Assembly (NCBI GenBank): GCA_006937955.1
Contig: SSNP01000081.1
Location: 739,464-803,463, forward strand
Source: Pachypanchax playfairii
Lineage: Eukaryota; Chordata; Actinopteri; Cyprinodontiformes; Aplocheilidae
Direction of reading: 5' to 3'
Length of the DNA stretch: 64,000 nt
In this document: piece by piece, positions 53,236 through 64,000 of the stretch
Numbering within the stretch: the stretch's first letter is position 1
Layout: the number at the start of each line of letters is the position of its first letter
Made by a program: the position numbers and the translations under genes
The notes under the pieces: generated by a model
Told to the model about the DNA's origin: nothing
Databases searched by the model: none
Seen by the model: the letters and a program-made list of their open reading frames with translations, nothing else

Positions 53236-55615
53236 TTATTCAAAGTAAGACGGACTTTTTTTGGTCAGTTTTTGGATCTGCATGTCCCTCAGCTCCACCA
53301 GACGCTCCAGTTTCTCCACTTTTCTCTGCAGGATCTGCACAAAAACACCACATTAAAGGACATGTTTCTTCACTCCCCCATTTTTCTTTTCATACAGATG
53401 AGACAGAGGATGGAAAAAAAAAAAAAATCTTAAATCTGACCAACCACTAGTGAGTCATGGACTGCTGCTGACACAGGATGTGATGCATGAATCAATCACA
53501 GAAACACGTGCAACATAACGGGGAGTTAGTATGTATGACTAAGCTTCCCGAAAAACCTGACATGAGAAGATGATTACGCCAGCTAGCAGAGTGTCTCCTG
53601 CATGAAAGTTTACCTTCACAATCTCTTCTAAATCCACCAGTAAGTAATCTCGATCCAGGAGGAGCTGCCGAAGAACAGCGGGGTCTTTGTTTTTGTAAGA
53701 AGATTCCAAAGTAATTTCCTGTTTCCTGTTCAATAGAAAAAAAAACACACCTTGTAATCACAGATGTTCTCTGTCAGTAATGTCTGCCATGATGAACAAA
53801 ACATTTTTGATATACATGAGTTGTTGTTGTTTCTTGTTAATTTTCAGGTCAGCCAGCTCTGTTAGGATACTCGCTTCAATGTGCAGCATTTCTAGAAAAA
53901 CAAACAAAATAACAATGACATTTCTGCGATTGTGATTTGGATTCTAAACAACAAATCCAACCCATCAGCTGTGCTATCATCCAAAACCTTATGGGCAGAA
54001 CGTAGATAAATAAATTAGGGTGAGGTGAAGATAAGTGGCAAACACAAAAACAAGGAAGTCAGATAAGAAAACAGAGAAATGATTACTAGTTTACAGCAGA
54101 GTTAAACTGAGGGAACATGATAAAAACCATCTGAATGTTGGGAACTGATGAAAAAAAAAGACCGGAGTCCCGTCTCTGATAGTGGACAGGTGCAGGTGTG
54201 GGAAACAAGAAAATCACATCACCAATCAAGCTGCAGCCTTCCTAATCAATCCTGTTTACTTCAATCTCTGTTAGCTGGGTCAACAATCACCAAACACGCC
54301 AATAAAAAAGCCCTGAAACATCCCCACAGTGGGAGGATCAGCACCTGCAGCAGATGATTTCTGCTGATTTGATGTCACAAGCATATTAAACACAACAAAA
54401 ATCTAAAAATACATTTCACATTCAGAGGCACATTTTGGGCACTGTCAGCAGAGATTTTTTTTTTTAAAATACTCAAACGTAAGTGCTGAACAAGTTGCAT
54501 TGAGTGAGTCAAAACACAGTCTTCACATTTTATTTAATTTCAGCAAATTTAATTAAAGCAACAGTGTGGTGTTGTTTGAGGTCAGGTGATTGAAGACATG
54601 TTGGTGTTTGTTTAAAGTTGACAGTGAAGCTGCTTCACCTGCTTGAGCGGTCTCTGGGTCTCTGATGTCAGAGTTGTTCAGTTTCTATGTCAGAGAGAGG
54701 AAACCAGAGTCAGTAACTTTAAAATTAAATGTTACTCGCGGTGTGTTAGTCTGAATACACACTGTTTTTTTGCTTGCGACGTCTGCCAGTTTTTTATCAA
54801 TTTTCTCCTTGAGAGTGATCAGAACCGGCTCAATCGCTCCAGGAGAGCTGAGAACAATCCTGCCTATCACTTCCTCAGGAACATGAACATCCAGCTTTGG
54901 AAACACCTTCCTGTTCATATAACAAATAAAAACATGTTTCTAATCAACTGAGGAAAATAAAATTTCATGAGATTTCCTGATGGGTCTGTGGGGATTGTTG
55001 TTTACAGTGAAGGTTCATGAAATTCTTAGTAACTAGAGAGAAGCTGGGTGGGTGTGATGTGTCCTCATGACCAGATGATAAGGTTAAAAAAGTATGTTAG
55101 CTTGGAATTTGTTGCAAAACCATGAGATGATGGTTTTTTTTAAAGAATTTGCTGAAGTCAGATGGTTAAATTTGCCCTTTTTTCAGATGCTAAGTACAAA
55201 TTTCCTCAAGATTTTAACGTAAAGTTAAAAAAAGAAATAAAAAAGCCTTGTATTGCCTGTTAAGGAGGTTCCAGTTTCTTGTCTTTTCCTCTGTGGAGTA
55301 GACAGGAAGCAGAACGCTGGTGAGTTCAATGAACTCAGGAAAATAATGTTTTATCACCTCAGCCGTCAACACTGCAGAAAGTCAAGCGAAAAAACAGTCA
55401 GTCAACACGAAAACCTATTAAAACAGTGTAAATGAATCGTTTTAGAAAAAAAACAAAGAGATGTAACTTCATTTGAGGACAAGGCTAAATAACAAACGCT
55501 GTTTACCTCCATCGCTGAAATCTCTCCTCAACTTCCGCTTCGGTCTGGACAGCGGTATCTTGTCCAGCCATGAAAGTAAATGTTCAACTTCATAATCTTC
55601 AAGCTTCCGATCCAT
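53236..55615 (-). CDS. spef1: sperm flagellar protein 1-type CH-domain protein (CLAMP)
   Basis: Microtubule-binding protein of ciliary and flagellar axonemes and planar-polarity microtubules in the family. Exons: 55507-55615, 55257-55371, 54763-54910, 54639-54684, 53816-53891, 53614-53725, 53236-53334; 234 residues (human SPEF1 236). The N-terminal calponin-homology domain (about 9-112) has the family signature IPLSRPKRKLRRDFSDG, AEVIKHYFPEF and NWNLLNRKVFPKL. A charged middle region follows, and a C-terminal heptad segment (LQRKVEKLERLVELRDMQI) is the usual coiled coil. Exon 2 to 3 uses a GC donor (AACAG|GCAATA). The exon 3 and exon 5 ends are the least certain, chosen for phase. An RFX X-box lies about 90 bases upstream. 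The tail-to-head spacing to adam8 is very tight. A paralogue name (spef1-like) is possible. Confidence 0.88.
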
Positions 55616-55703
55616 TTTCTTTAAGCAACTTCGTTTTTTTACCAATTTAAAGCAATGAACACAGTTAGCTTCTTAGCATCGTGCGAGCTAAAGTTTTTAA
55701 GAC

Positions 55704-55716
55704 GTTGCCAGGCAAC
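55704..55716. promoter_or_regulatory. X-box (RFX site) in the spef1 promoter
   Basis: GTTGCCAGGCAAC, an exact palindromic match to the RFX consensus GTNRCC(0-3)RGYAAC, about 89 bases upstream of the spef1 start codon. RFX factors with FOXJ1 switch on motile-cilia genes, and sites this close to the start are typical of direct targets. Confidence 0.8.
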
Positions 55717-55779
55717 CGCTGACACTTCAACATTTCAACGGCAAACAAAACAGCCCAAAAATGTTTGACCATCGTTTAT

Positions 55780-57129
55780 TATTGTGAGAAGAACTTTATT
55801 TCAAATGTGGTTATATAAACCAAACAACCAAAAGAAAAAAATATTAAATCAGACAGTATAATTCCATTCAATCACCGTATACCTCCATATAATAGACTAA
55901 TATAAAAATCTTTAAGAATCAAAGTTGTCAAACATCAAGTACCGATAATCACACAATATAGTTTTAAAAAATCATTTTAAAAATATATATCAATTCCGCA
56001 TAACAGTGCTATAAACTATTGATTTAATGACATACAATGAGGCTGGTGGAACCACAGGGGTTCTCTCACAATTTAAATGCATTTTAATCATAAATTTTAT
56101 TCCTACCAGAAATATGTAGATTGGATGGAGAAGAATATAAAATAACACTGTAAAAAGTACAATAATCAATATCAGACAAATGCAGTACCAAAAGACAACA
56201 TGACAAAAATGTAACATTTAACAATATTATAACACTGAGAGTGTTTCGATTCCTGTTGTTTACCTGGTTTTTAGTTTGTTTGAGGTTTCAACCGTGTTTC
56301 TGATCATATGTGTACAGCTGTGAATGATTACATTTAATCTATTTGCCAGCAGAGAATCTTGGACAGAACATTTACAGTATCCAGGTTTCTGAATGCAGAA
56401 ACAGATGTTCTATTTATAACCAGTATGATGACTTTTACAGCCATTCCGCTGGATGAAAATGGTGATGTTTGGACACATTTCCTGTTTATCCTAAAACAAA
56501 CGTGATGATGCTCAATATGTTTGTAATAATCAACAACTTTTACAGTTACAAAGTGCAATAAACAGTCATGATGTGGCAAGCGGTAAAAACTGTGCATTCA
56601 TTTCACCACCAGAGTATAACTGGATGCTCTGCATCACCTGTGGCTGCACCTTTGCTTCTCACGTGCCCCGCACCGCCACCCACAGTTAAGTTATACTGTA
56701 CTACATGCAGTAAAGGGCTCCTAAAACTGGAACTCTTAAAATATCCAGTCGAGACCAGGAATAGTTGTGCTCATGTAAACAAAGACATTGATAGTGCAGT
56801 AGGCTGATAAAAGTAGACTAACATCAGAATCAATACCATGAAGCATCTCCCTTAAAATACAGCATAGCAGCGGAGCTATTTGTCATTCGTTAAGCACTCA
56901 AGTTGCATCTGTTAAACATGGCTTCAGGTCTGAATCAACATACTGAAGGCTTGCAGATGCAAGGAAAATATTAACTGACGTAAACATCTCTCCATAGAAA
57001 AGCTCTGTCCTTTAGTTTTGCTGATCCCACAGTGGATTTCGTTTCCACTTTCAAAATTAAACCAGCGTCTCTTCTCTGTCCTTCCAAATGGGATGAAAAA
57101 CATTTTCACATAAAGAGTTAGTCCCACTG
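55780..57129 (-). other. adam8: adam8 3' untranslated region
   Basis: Follows the adam8 stop. Minus-strand AATAAA signals at 55795-55800 and 55775-55780 would end the transcript within about 60-80 bases of the spef1 X-box. No coding exon recognised in this stretch. Confidence 0.55.
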
Positions 57130-60100
57130 TCATCTTGGCCTGCTGGGGGGCATCAGAGCAACTCTTCCTCCAAGCTAGAAACACAAATAAAAACTATTAA
57201 ACACTTTAAATGGTTGAAATATTTCTTTCATCATTTGTTTATTTCCCTGTGTTAGAGTCTCAGTCTCTCAGTTTATGCGCTTATTAAGCCTCCAACAGTG
57301 GAGAACTGCTCATCCATTACCCTGCTATGCTGGAACAATGTCAAAAACCACAGGTTTCTTTATAAACATAAATGCCTTTAGTAACATTTGGAAATGTTTG
57401 AATGCCAATTGCAGCTATGTCAGTGGTTGGAAAGTCTGGTGGATTCTGTCTGCTGCATGAAAAACTCACCAGCTGTGTATGTGGCAGTGAAGACGGGATT
57501 GCAGAGGGCTTTGGCTTCATTGGAGGCATCGGAGGCTTCGGCTTCTAAAAGACACAGTGTTCCTAATTCAACCACGTGGCAAATACACAGACAATAAAAA
57601 GTGTGTGTGGGTCAGCTGATTCTAACTTCACTTACTGGTTTAGATACAAGTGGTGGTAGCGGTCTGGTGGGAGGAAGGGGCTTTGTCTGAAATCACAACG
57701 CATCAATTTAGGTTTTTAATTATTATGATTTTTATCAGAAAATGACATGTTTTTTTTTTTGTTTTTACCTCCGAATAAACTGGAAGACCAGAAACAACTG
57801 GTGGCTGCATTAATATCCTTGCAACCTTAAAACACACGAACAGTTTATTTGGTGGTTGCAGCTCAGGAGATGCATGTACTGCATGTTACATCTCAAAAAA
57901 ACTCAGATTACCTGCTGAATCTTGGATGGCTGAGGTGCATGTGGAGCTTTCTGAGGTGGCTTCAAAGACAGGAAAAAAAAAAAGCAAAAGCAATAACATT
58001 TTAAATGTTTTCTAGCCTCAGTACTTTCTTATACTAATTGCACTGATGGCTTGTTTATGACTAAGAATTGCTGAATGGTTTTTCGTGTGTGTCGCCGGGA
58101 AAATTCAGCAAGCACATGTTGGCTGTGTCTCCAGCTTGAAATTCAAGCCTGCTGCCAAAAATGGAAATCTTGTGTCTAATATAGAAGCGATAATATAAAT
58201 CTAACACATGCAGCGTCAGTGTTTGATTACACCCTGGTGTGAGGGAGGCTCACCACTGGAGCTGCTCTACAAGGCCTCAGTGTTCCTGTCTGAGGTTTGA
58301 CAGCAGCAGAACTCAGAGGTTTACAGGCTTGACGAGCGGATGATTCCAGAAACGTAGGCTGGCTGATATGTGCGGACCCGAGACGAGGACTTTCTCTTTG
58401 GGTGCTCGACTGAAACACTGGATTTGATTGTCCTAAGCTGGCCAGAAAGAACCTGCGAAGAAACGTGCAAAACTTAAGAGTCAAAATGAATGAAATGACA
58501 AAAATCGAGATTAAAAAGCCAATTTGTTCGAACCGTTTCGTAGGTGTCCTTTTGTTGATGCAGCACATCAGACTCCCAACAACCAAAACCAGCAGAACAA
58601 GCAATCCAACCACCACGGACACAATAAGAACAACCAGGTCTTGTTCTACAGACACAAATACAGAACAGATAACATATTATTATAAACGCCATCTTGTTCT
58701 GTCACTTCACAGGGATTTCCCCAAAATAAAATACCTTCACTCAGCTCGAACAGCTTCCGATCACAAAACGGAGGAGCCCAGCCGGGATGGCAGTGACACC
58801 TGCTCTCATGGTTACACACCTGTCACAAGACCTTACAGTTAGTTGTGTTGCCATGACGCCTCCAAATGATCAGATTTTACAACATTCACACAACTTCTCA
58901 CCCCGTGGTTGTTGCATTTGGATGAGCAGTCATTTGTTCCATATGCTTGAATGCTTTTGATGTTTTCACACTTTTGATTGTAGCACACCTAACAGATAGA
59001 GTCATTAGCTCTGTGATGCATTAGGATTTTATTGAAACCAAGAGTTTTTTTTTTTCAAAAAAAGCTGTTTACTTACCATTTTGTCACCACATTTGGTGCC
59101 AGTAGGCACCATGCCCAGATCTGACGGGTAGTTGTCCTCTGGGTTCATGTTTGCCTCATTGCAAATGACTCCGTTTCCTACTTTATAAAAGGATTTCTTG
59201 GACGTCACTGGAAACTCTCGTCCTCCAGAGCAGAAAAGCTTTCCACAAGATTGATCTCTGGGATCAAATATCACAAACAGTAATTAAAAAAAAACTGCTT
59301 CAAGTTAGTAACATGCTTTCATTAGCTCTGCCGTGGCTCTTAATTACGTACCTGCTGGGGCACCTTAGGGTGAACCGTGTCTTTTTGCAGCTTCCATACA
59401 GATAGAAACAAGTATCTGGAGCCACTTCAGCATCTAAACAGATACATATTATAAATCTTCAAGTATCAGAATAAAAGCATACATCACCCAAACAGTTACT
59501 AAAGCTTATTTTACCTGGTCCCCAAAGTCTCTTGCAGTGTTCTTGCCTGGATGGACACTGCCCATTGTAGCAGTATCCTTTTCCACGGTTGCACGGCAGA
59601 CCATTCTGGGTGAAGGCATCAGCAGGACAGACTGCAGAGAGGCCAGTGCAATATTCTGCCAAGTCGCAGTCTCCGGCTTTTGGTCGGCAGATGCTGCCTG
59701 TTGGTTTCAGCTGAAGTGCAGTGAGAAACACAGATGGTGATGTACCGGCTACTGAAATACATCCACTCACACAAAAACCAGCCAGACAGAACAGTCACTC
59801 TGTGTCTAGATATACACTTATATAATTAGTATCAGTCTGGCTTTTTTCATCTAGTGAGTAGTAGACAGTGAGTAGTACTTACTTGGCAGTTGTGGCAGCA
59901 TTCTCCTTCTGCACATTGAGCTCCTGCATTCAGCTTGCAGGTGGTGGCGTTGCAGCAGGGATTCTTGCATTCCTGTGGAACAAACACCAGTCTTTGTTCT
60001 TAGTGGGTTTTTTGTTATATTATTTTACAAACACATTCCTTTTGAATGTTGCATGCACAAACCTCCACTGTGCCACAGTCACATTCTTCCCCGGGCTCTA

Positions 60101-63100
60101 AGAAAGCATTACCACACACTGGCCCCCCATAGATGCGCTCGGTGGAGGGAGTATCCAGCAGACAGGCAGGGTTGATCTCCTCGAGGAACGTGCTGAGCTG
60201 CTTCTGACTGCAGCTGCTAAAATGTCTGGGATACACGAGGCTACAGGAAATGAAAAAAAAAAAAAAGGAAAAGAAATGAGGAAGAATTGCACAGATACGA
60301 GATTATGTATGAGGAGGTAATATTAACTAAACTTACCCAACACTTTCAGCCATGATGCAACCTTTTTTGGATGCAGAGAAGCCGCAGACACACTCCTCAG
60401 TATCATGGGTCAAGCCCAAATTGTGACCCATTTCATGTGCAATGGTGGAGGCCACTCCAACTGAGTTGACATTATGATCCTGCATATATCAGTGATATAT
60501 ATATATATATCATCTTTTATGTATTTTTTCTTTTACACAGATACTTTGTTCAAGTCTGTAAATATCAGGTACCTCATTGACAGCTCCAGAGTTAGAGGTG
60601 CACATCGCGTTGGTGTTTGCCAGTCCGACAGTGGAACCATGAAAATCAACACCTCTGAAACATGAAGAAGAAACACATTGAGATATTTGAACATCATGAC
60701 CCGTTTCCTTCAAATAGCGGATGTCTTACGTGATGAACTGTGCGTTGTCGTGTTTGGTTCTTGGTGTTAAGCGCTGCTTCCGCCACTCAAGGAAGTGAAT
60801 GAGCGTGAGCTCCGGGTTGGCGTTGACCTCAATCTGATCTCTATAGGACCAGATTTCCAGTCCGACGAGCATCACGCGAAGTCCCACAGCACGATACAGC
60901 TGAAACAACAGAGCAGAAATAACTCCCGAAACTTAACGATGAATATTTCAGATCAGTATTTCTGAATGTGAATGTGTGTAAAAACAGAATGTCACGAGCC
61001 AAAGCCGTGACAGAAACACCACTGTTGCTACTAGTGCTGTCTGGTGTTCTTTTCGCGTGTCCCAATCTCGAAGTATACAAAGACGATTGTGTGATACTTG
61101 TGAATTTTTTCAGCTAAGGTGTGAAGACTCACAGTTAAAGCTACGGTGAGAGAACTTTTCCTTCCTTTATTTCTGGTTAGATTCCAGTCAGAAAGGGACA
61201 AAATATCAGGACATTTTTCCTGAATGTTTTCCAGAGTGAAAGTAAAGTCTGATAAAGTTCAGAAAAACTGTATATGGACTATAAAACAGACAAACCTTGT
61301 CCACGTGGTTTGCTATTTCAAGCACTCGGGCCTCTACTATCTTCTTACTGCCAAACTTCTTATACTGAAAACACACATTTAAATCTGTATTACAATCAGC
61401 AGCATTACACAGAACAGACACTTCTTATATATAACTGTAATTATCTTTGACTGGTTACATCCACAGACTGAATGAAAGGTATCAAACCTCCGTGTTGTCC
61501 ACCACCACAACCAGCTCCACCGTTCTGGGTTTTTCTTTACGGTCTTTGATCTGGGCTCTGCTTTTCTGAGCAACACAAAAGGTGGAGGAAATTAATAAAA
61601 CGTGTCTTCATCCACAGAATTCCACTGCACCATGCAATTCTAGCTGTCTGGATTCAAATAATCTATGAATGTGTTCATTCTGAGTTTCATACCAGACTGC
61701 CAAGCTGGAAAAGTCCAGACGGACGAGCTCCATGATCATAGAAAGTGGTGGTGTTTCCATGGGAACAGGAGCTCCTCTTCCTCCTCAGGTGTTCGTAGTT
61801 GTACACAGAATGTGGATGGTTATAAGAGCGCTGTCCGTCATCGTTCTGTCCCGCCTCCTCACCGGTCAGGGGTTCAATGAGGTACATCTGGTCCCTGAGG
61901 GTCACAAAGCCTCTGCAGAGCAGAACAAAAACTTCAGCACACAGAAAACTGCTTCTTATGCTTTATTGATATATATATATTCACAAGGATGCTTCATTTA
62001 TCAGGACAAACTGACAGATTTTCCCAAGTTGCAAAATTAAAGTTTTGTGGTATGACATCCTGAGGAAGTTGAACTGCAACGTGCATGTCCATTCAGAGCC
62101 CTATACAGTCATGGGTTCAATTAAAGACATTATTTCTCCTTTTATGGAGAGTTATAATGAAAACAGAAGGGGAATTACAGCAAGTTTACTCACTTAATTC
62201 CTGAACACAGTTCAATGCTGGCAGACGAATCATCCACTCCCAAAATGTGCCCATGGTAATAGCAATGAATCTGAAATAAATTAAATGAAAATAATTAGAA
62301 TGATGTATTTAGTTGTTCCTGTTTTTGTGGGTTTCAGGAAGATGATTTTAACCTAATATGTCAATTCCGCTTCCACAGACTATTAGCTAATTCTCACCTC
62401 TCGACAGCAGGAAATTTGAGGTAAAGAAACGGTTTCGTGTGATATTTTGAAATATGTATCAGCTAAATGAGAAACACTATAATCAGAACTGATGACAAAA
62501 TACACAAACGGTCACAATTATAGTGGCTTTGATTTTAGAAGGATCTACATTTTATATAAAACAGATTTTTAACCAGCTACTAGTTTTGACTTTGATCTTC
62601 TACCAGGGTGTGTCCAAAACTATAAAACCATGCTGATGTTTTCCAAACCACAAAAAAGGAATATTTTGTTCTATTAAAACCATGAATGTGCAATAATATA
62701 GCTTGACGGATGTTTCAAACAGACATGGTAAATACAACTAAAAGAATAAAGATTTACACACCCTGAGATCTGGAGAAGTCGACACTTGGTTGCCTTGATC
62801 AGAGTAGTGTGTCACAGTAAAGTTATTTCCAACAAGATTTCTGAAAATAACAATTTGCATATTATTATTATTAGACACAAATAGTGTAAAACATGTGGAT
62901 GAAAAGACAACAAAGGTTTTCTCACTTGTTCTTTTCTAGAAGCAGAGTGTAGTTCTTTTCTGCAATTCTCACAGAGTATTTGACAACATCTGGATATTTC
63001 TGTTCACGCAATAAAAGCAGAAGATATTTTTCTATCAAAGTTAAAGCTGATTTGTATATATTGATATGCAGTGTGTTATTTTTGTTACCTCTTGTGCAGC

Positions 63101-63610
63101 AGCATCGTTAGACCGGTCCCTCAGCCTCTGAGGTATCACTGTTTGGTACTTTATTACATGAGGCAGATTAATGTCACCTATAGTTACACCTGCATGAATC
63201 AGGAAGGGTTAAAGAAATGTAAAAAAAAAAAAATGGAGTTTTAAAAATAAATTAGAGGTGATCTTAGGATTCCATCAGAAAAAATAAGTTTGGTAATATT
63301 AAAAGTAAAAAGAACATCTTCATAGTTCCTCATATATTGAAAAATATCTAATTAATCTGTTCTAGAATCTCTCTCAGTCTCAGTTTACTCCAAAAACTGG
63401 CAAACAGTCACAATTTTGTCCCTTATTGAGCTTTTCTTTCCTACTCAAATATATTACTAACTTTGTTGGTCCAAGTACAAAATCCAAAAATCGCCCTTTC
63501 ATTCTGATTAAAGAAAGAAAAGAGAAATCCGACCTACCACATAAAGAGAATAAAATCCATAGAAAATGTTCGGTGTGTGTCATGTTGCTCTGCCGGACGG
63601 ATTCTGTCAT
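57130..63610 (-). CDS. adam8: ADAM8, membrane-anchored disintegrin metalloprotease
   Basis: Zinc protease shedding cell-surface proteins, mainly in leukocytes and osteoclasts in mammals. Exons: 63538-63610, 63089-63189, 62926-62999, 62762-62840, 62194-62270, 61693-61912, 61488-61565, 61296-61364, 60730-60899, 60573-60654, 60337-60479, 60063-60240, 59883-59972, 59515-59710, 59352-59433, 59077-59257, 58902-58988, 58735-58819, 58534-58645, 58254-58452, 57912-57959, 57769-57825, 57636-57686, 57470-57544, 57130-57174; 883 residues (human 824). Order: signal peptide, prodomain with RRKRSSC, metalloprotease with intact HEMGHNLGLTHD and Met-turn CIMAES, disintegrin (no RGD), Cys-rich, EGF-like CNNHGVCN...CHCHPGW, transmembrane segment (VVLIVSVVVGLLVLLVLVV), proline-rich tail. 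LVGLEIW and VDFHGSTVGLA point to ADAM8. Met at 63583 is an alternative start giving a more typical signal peptide. Confidence 0.93.
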
Positions 63611-63972
63611 TGTGAGATTGAAGACTCGAGGGAAACAGCTTCAGCTCTCCGCCCATCTGCTGAGTAATATCTTGAAAATTTGCATGTGAAGCTGAGACCC
63701 TGATCAGCAACCACTCTGGGAAGAAAAACCACATGAAATATACAGCAAAGTGAGCAAAATGATTTTACAAAGATAAGCAGTAAATTCCCCACCAGGATTT
63801 ACAAGTTAATTTGGGAGTTTATTTTAAAACAAACACATTATTGTTGCTTTAATTGTTTGGATTTCATCATTTAAAAAGGGTTTATTTGATTTATGAAAGT
63901 TAATTTATAACTGCCAAATTAATAATGAAAATGCTTTTCGCTGACGGTAACAAAATCTTGTGATAAATTTAT

Positions 63973-63985
63973 CGCCATCTAGTGG
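63973..63985 (-). promoter_or_regulatory. CTCF motif upstream of adam8
   Basis: Minus strand reads CCACTAGATGGCG, an exact CTCF core, about 370 bases upstream of the adam8 start codon. It is oriented toward the motif at 51848-51861. Confidence 0.55.
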
Positions 63986-64000
63986 TCACAGTTTTATTTT

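Overview
The window is nuclear DNA from a ray-finned (teleost) fish. The genes have many short exons with GT/AG introns, the intergenic DNA is AT-rich, and there are long microsatellites and degenerate Tc1-like, hAT-type, Kolobok-type and L2-type repeats of kinds common in teleosts. I cannot name the species. No tRNA, rRNA, CRISPR or bacterial-type features were found.

Layout. (1) 1-19315, minus strand: a complete vinculin gene (22 coding exons), including the alternative exon that makes metavinculin. A 25-nt stretch with an N in coding exon 12 looks like a sequencing-adapter artefact. (2) 22380-35370: two tandem copies of a urokinase-type plasminogen activator locus. The distal copy (30706-32759, minus) is intact and has no EGF exon. 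The copy nearer vinculin is a pseudogene whose internal exon was split by a Tc1-like transposon. Between the copies lie a Tc1 transposase fragment and relics resembling domain II of a T-type calcium channel. (3) 36360-45110, plus: chuk (IKK-alpha kinase). (4) 46060-51820, plus: erlin1 (ER lipid-raft SPFH protein). (5) 53236-55615, minus: a spef1-type ciliary CH-domain gene with an RFX X-box just upstream. (6) 55780-63610, minus: adam8, a membrane metalloprotease with a proline-rich tail.

How the genes relate. There is no operon logic. Vinculin (adhesion), urokinase (pericellular proteolysis) and ADAM8 (ectodomain shedding) all act at the cell surface and matrix. IKK-alpha and erlin1 are an old neighbour pair kept from fish to mammals. 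VCL-PLAU, ERLIN1-CHUK and ADAM8 all lie on human chromosome 10q but far apart, so this segment appears to be a compacted version of that ancestral block.

Exon limits were set by eye from splice sites, reading phase and remembered family sequence. The summed coding lengths are multiples of three for chuk, erlin1, plau, spef1 and adam8, and also for vinculin once 25 nt are removed from exon 12. I saw no wholly new system. The points most worth checking are the X-box, the split plau pseudogene, the calcium-channel relic, the metavinculin exon and the adapter artefact.
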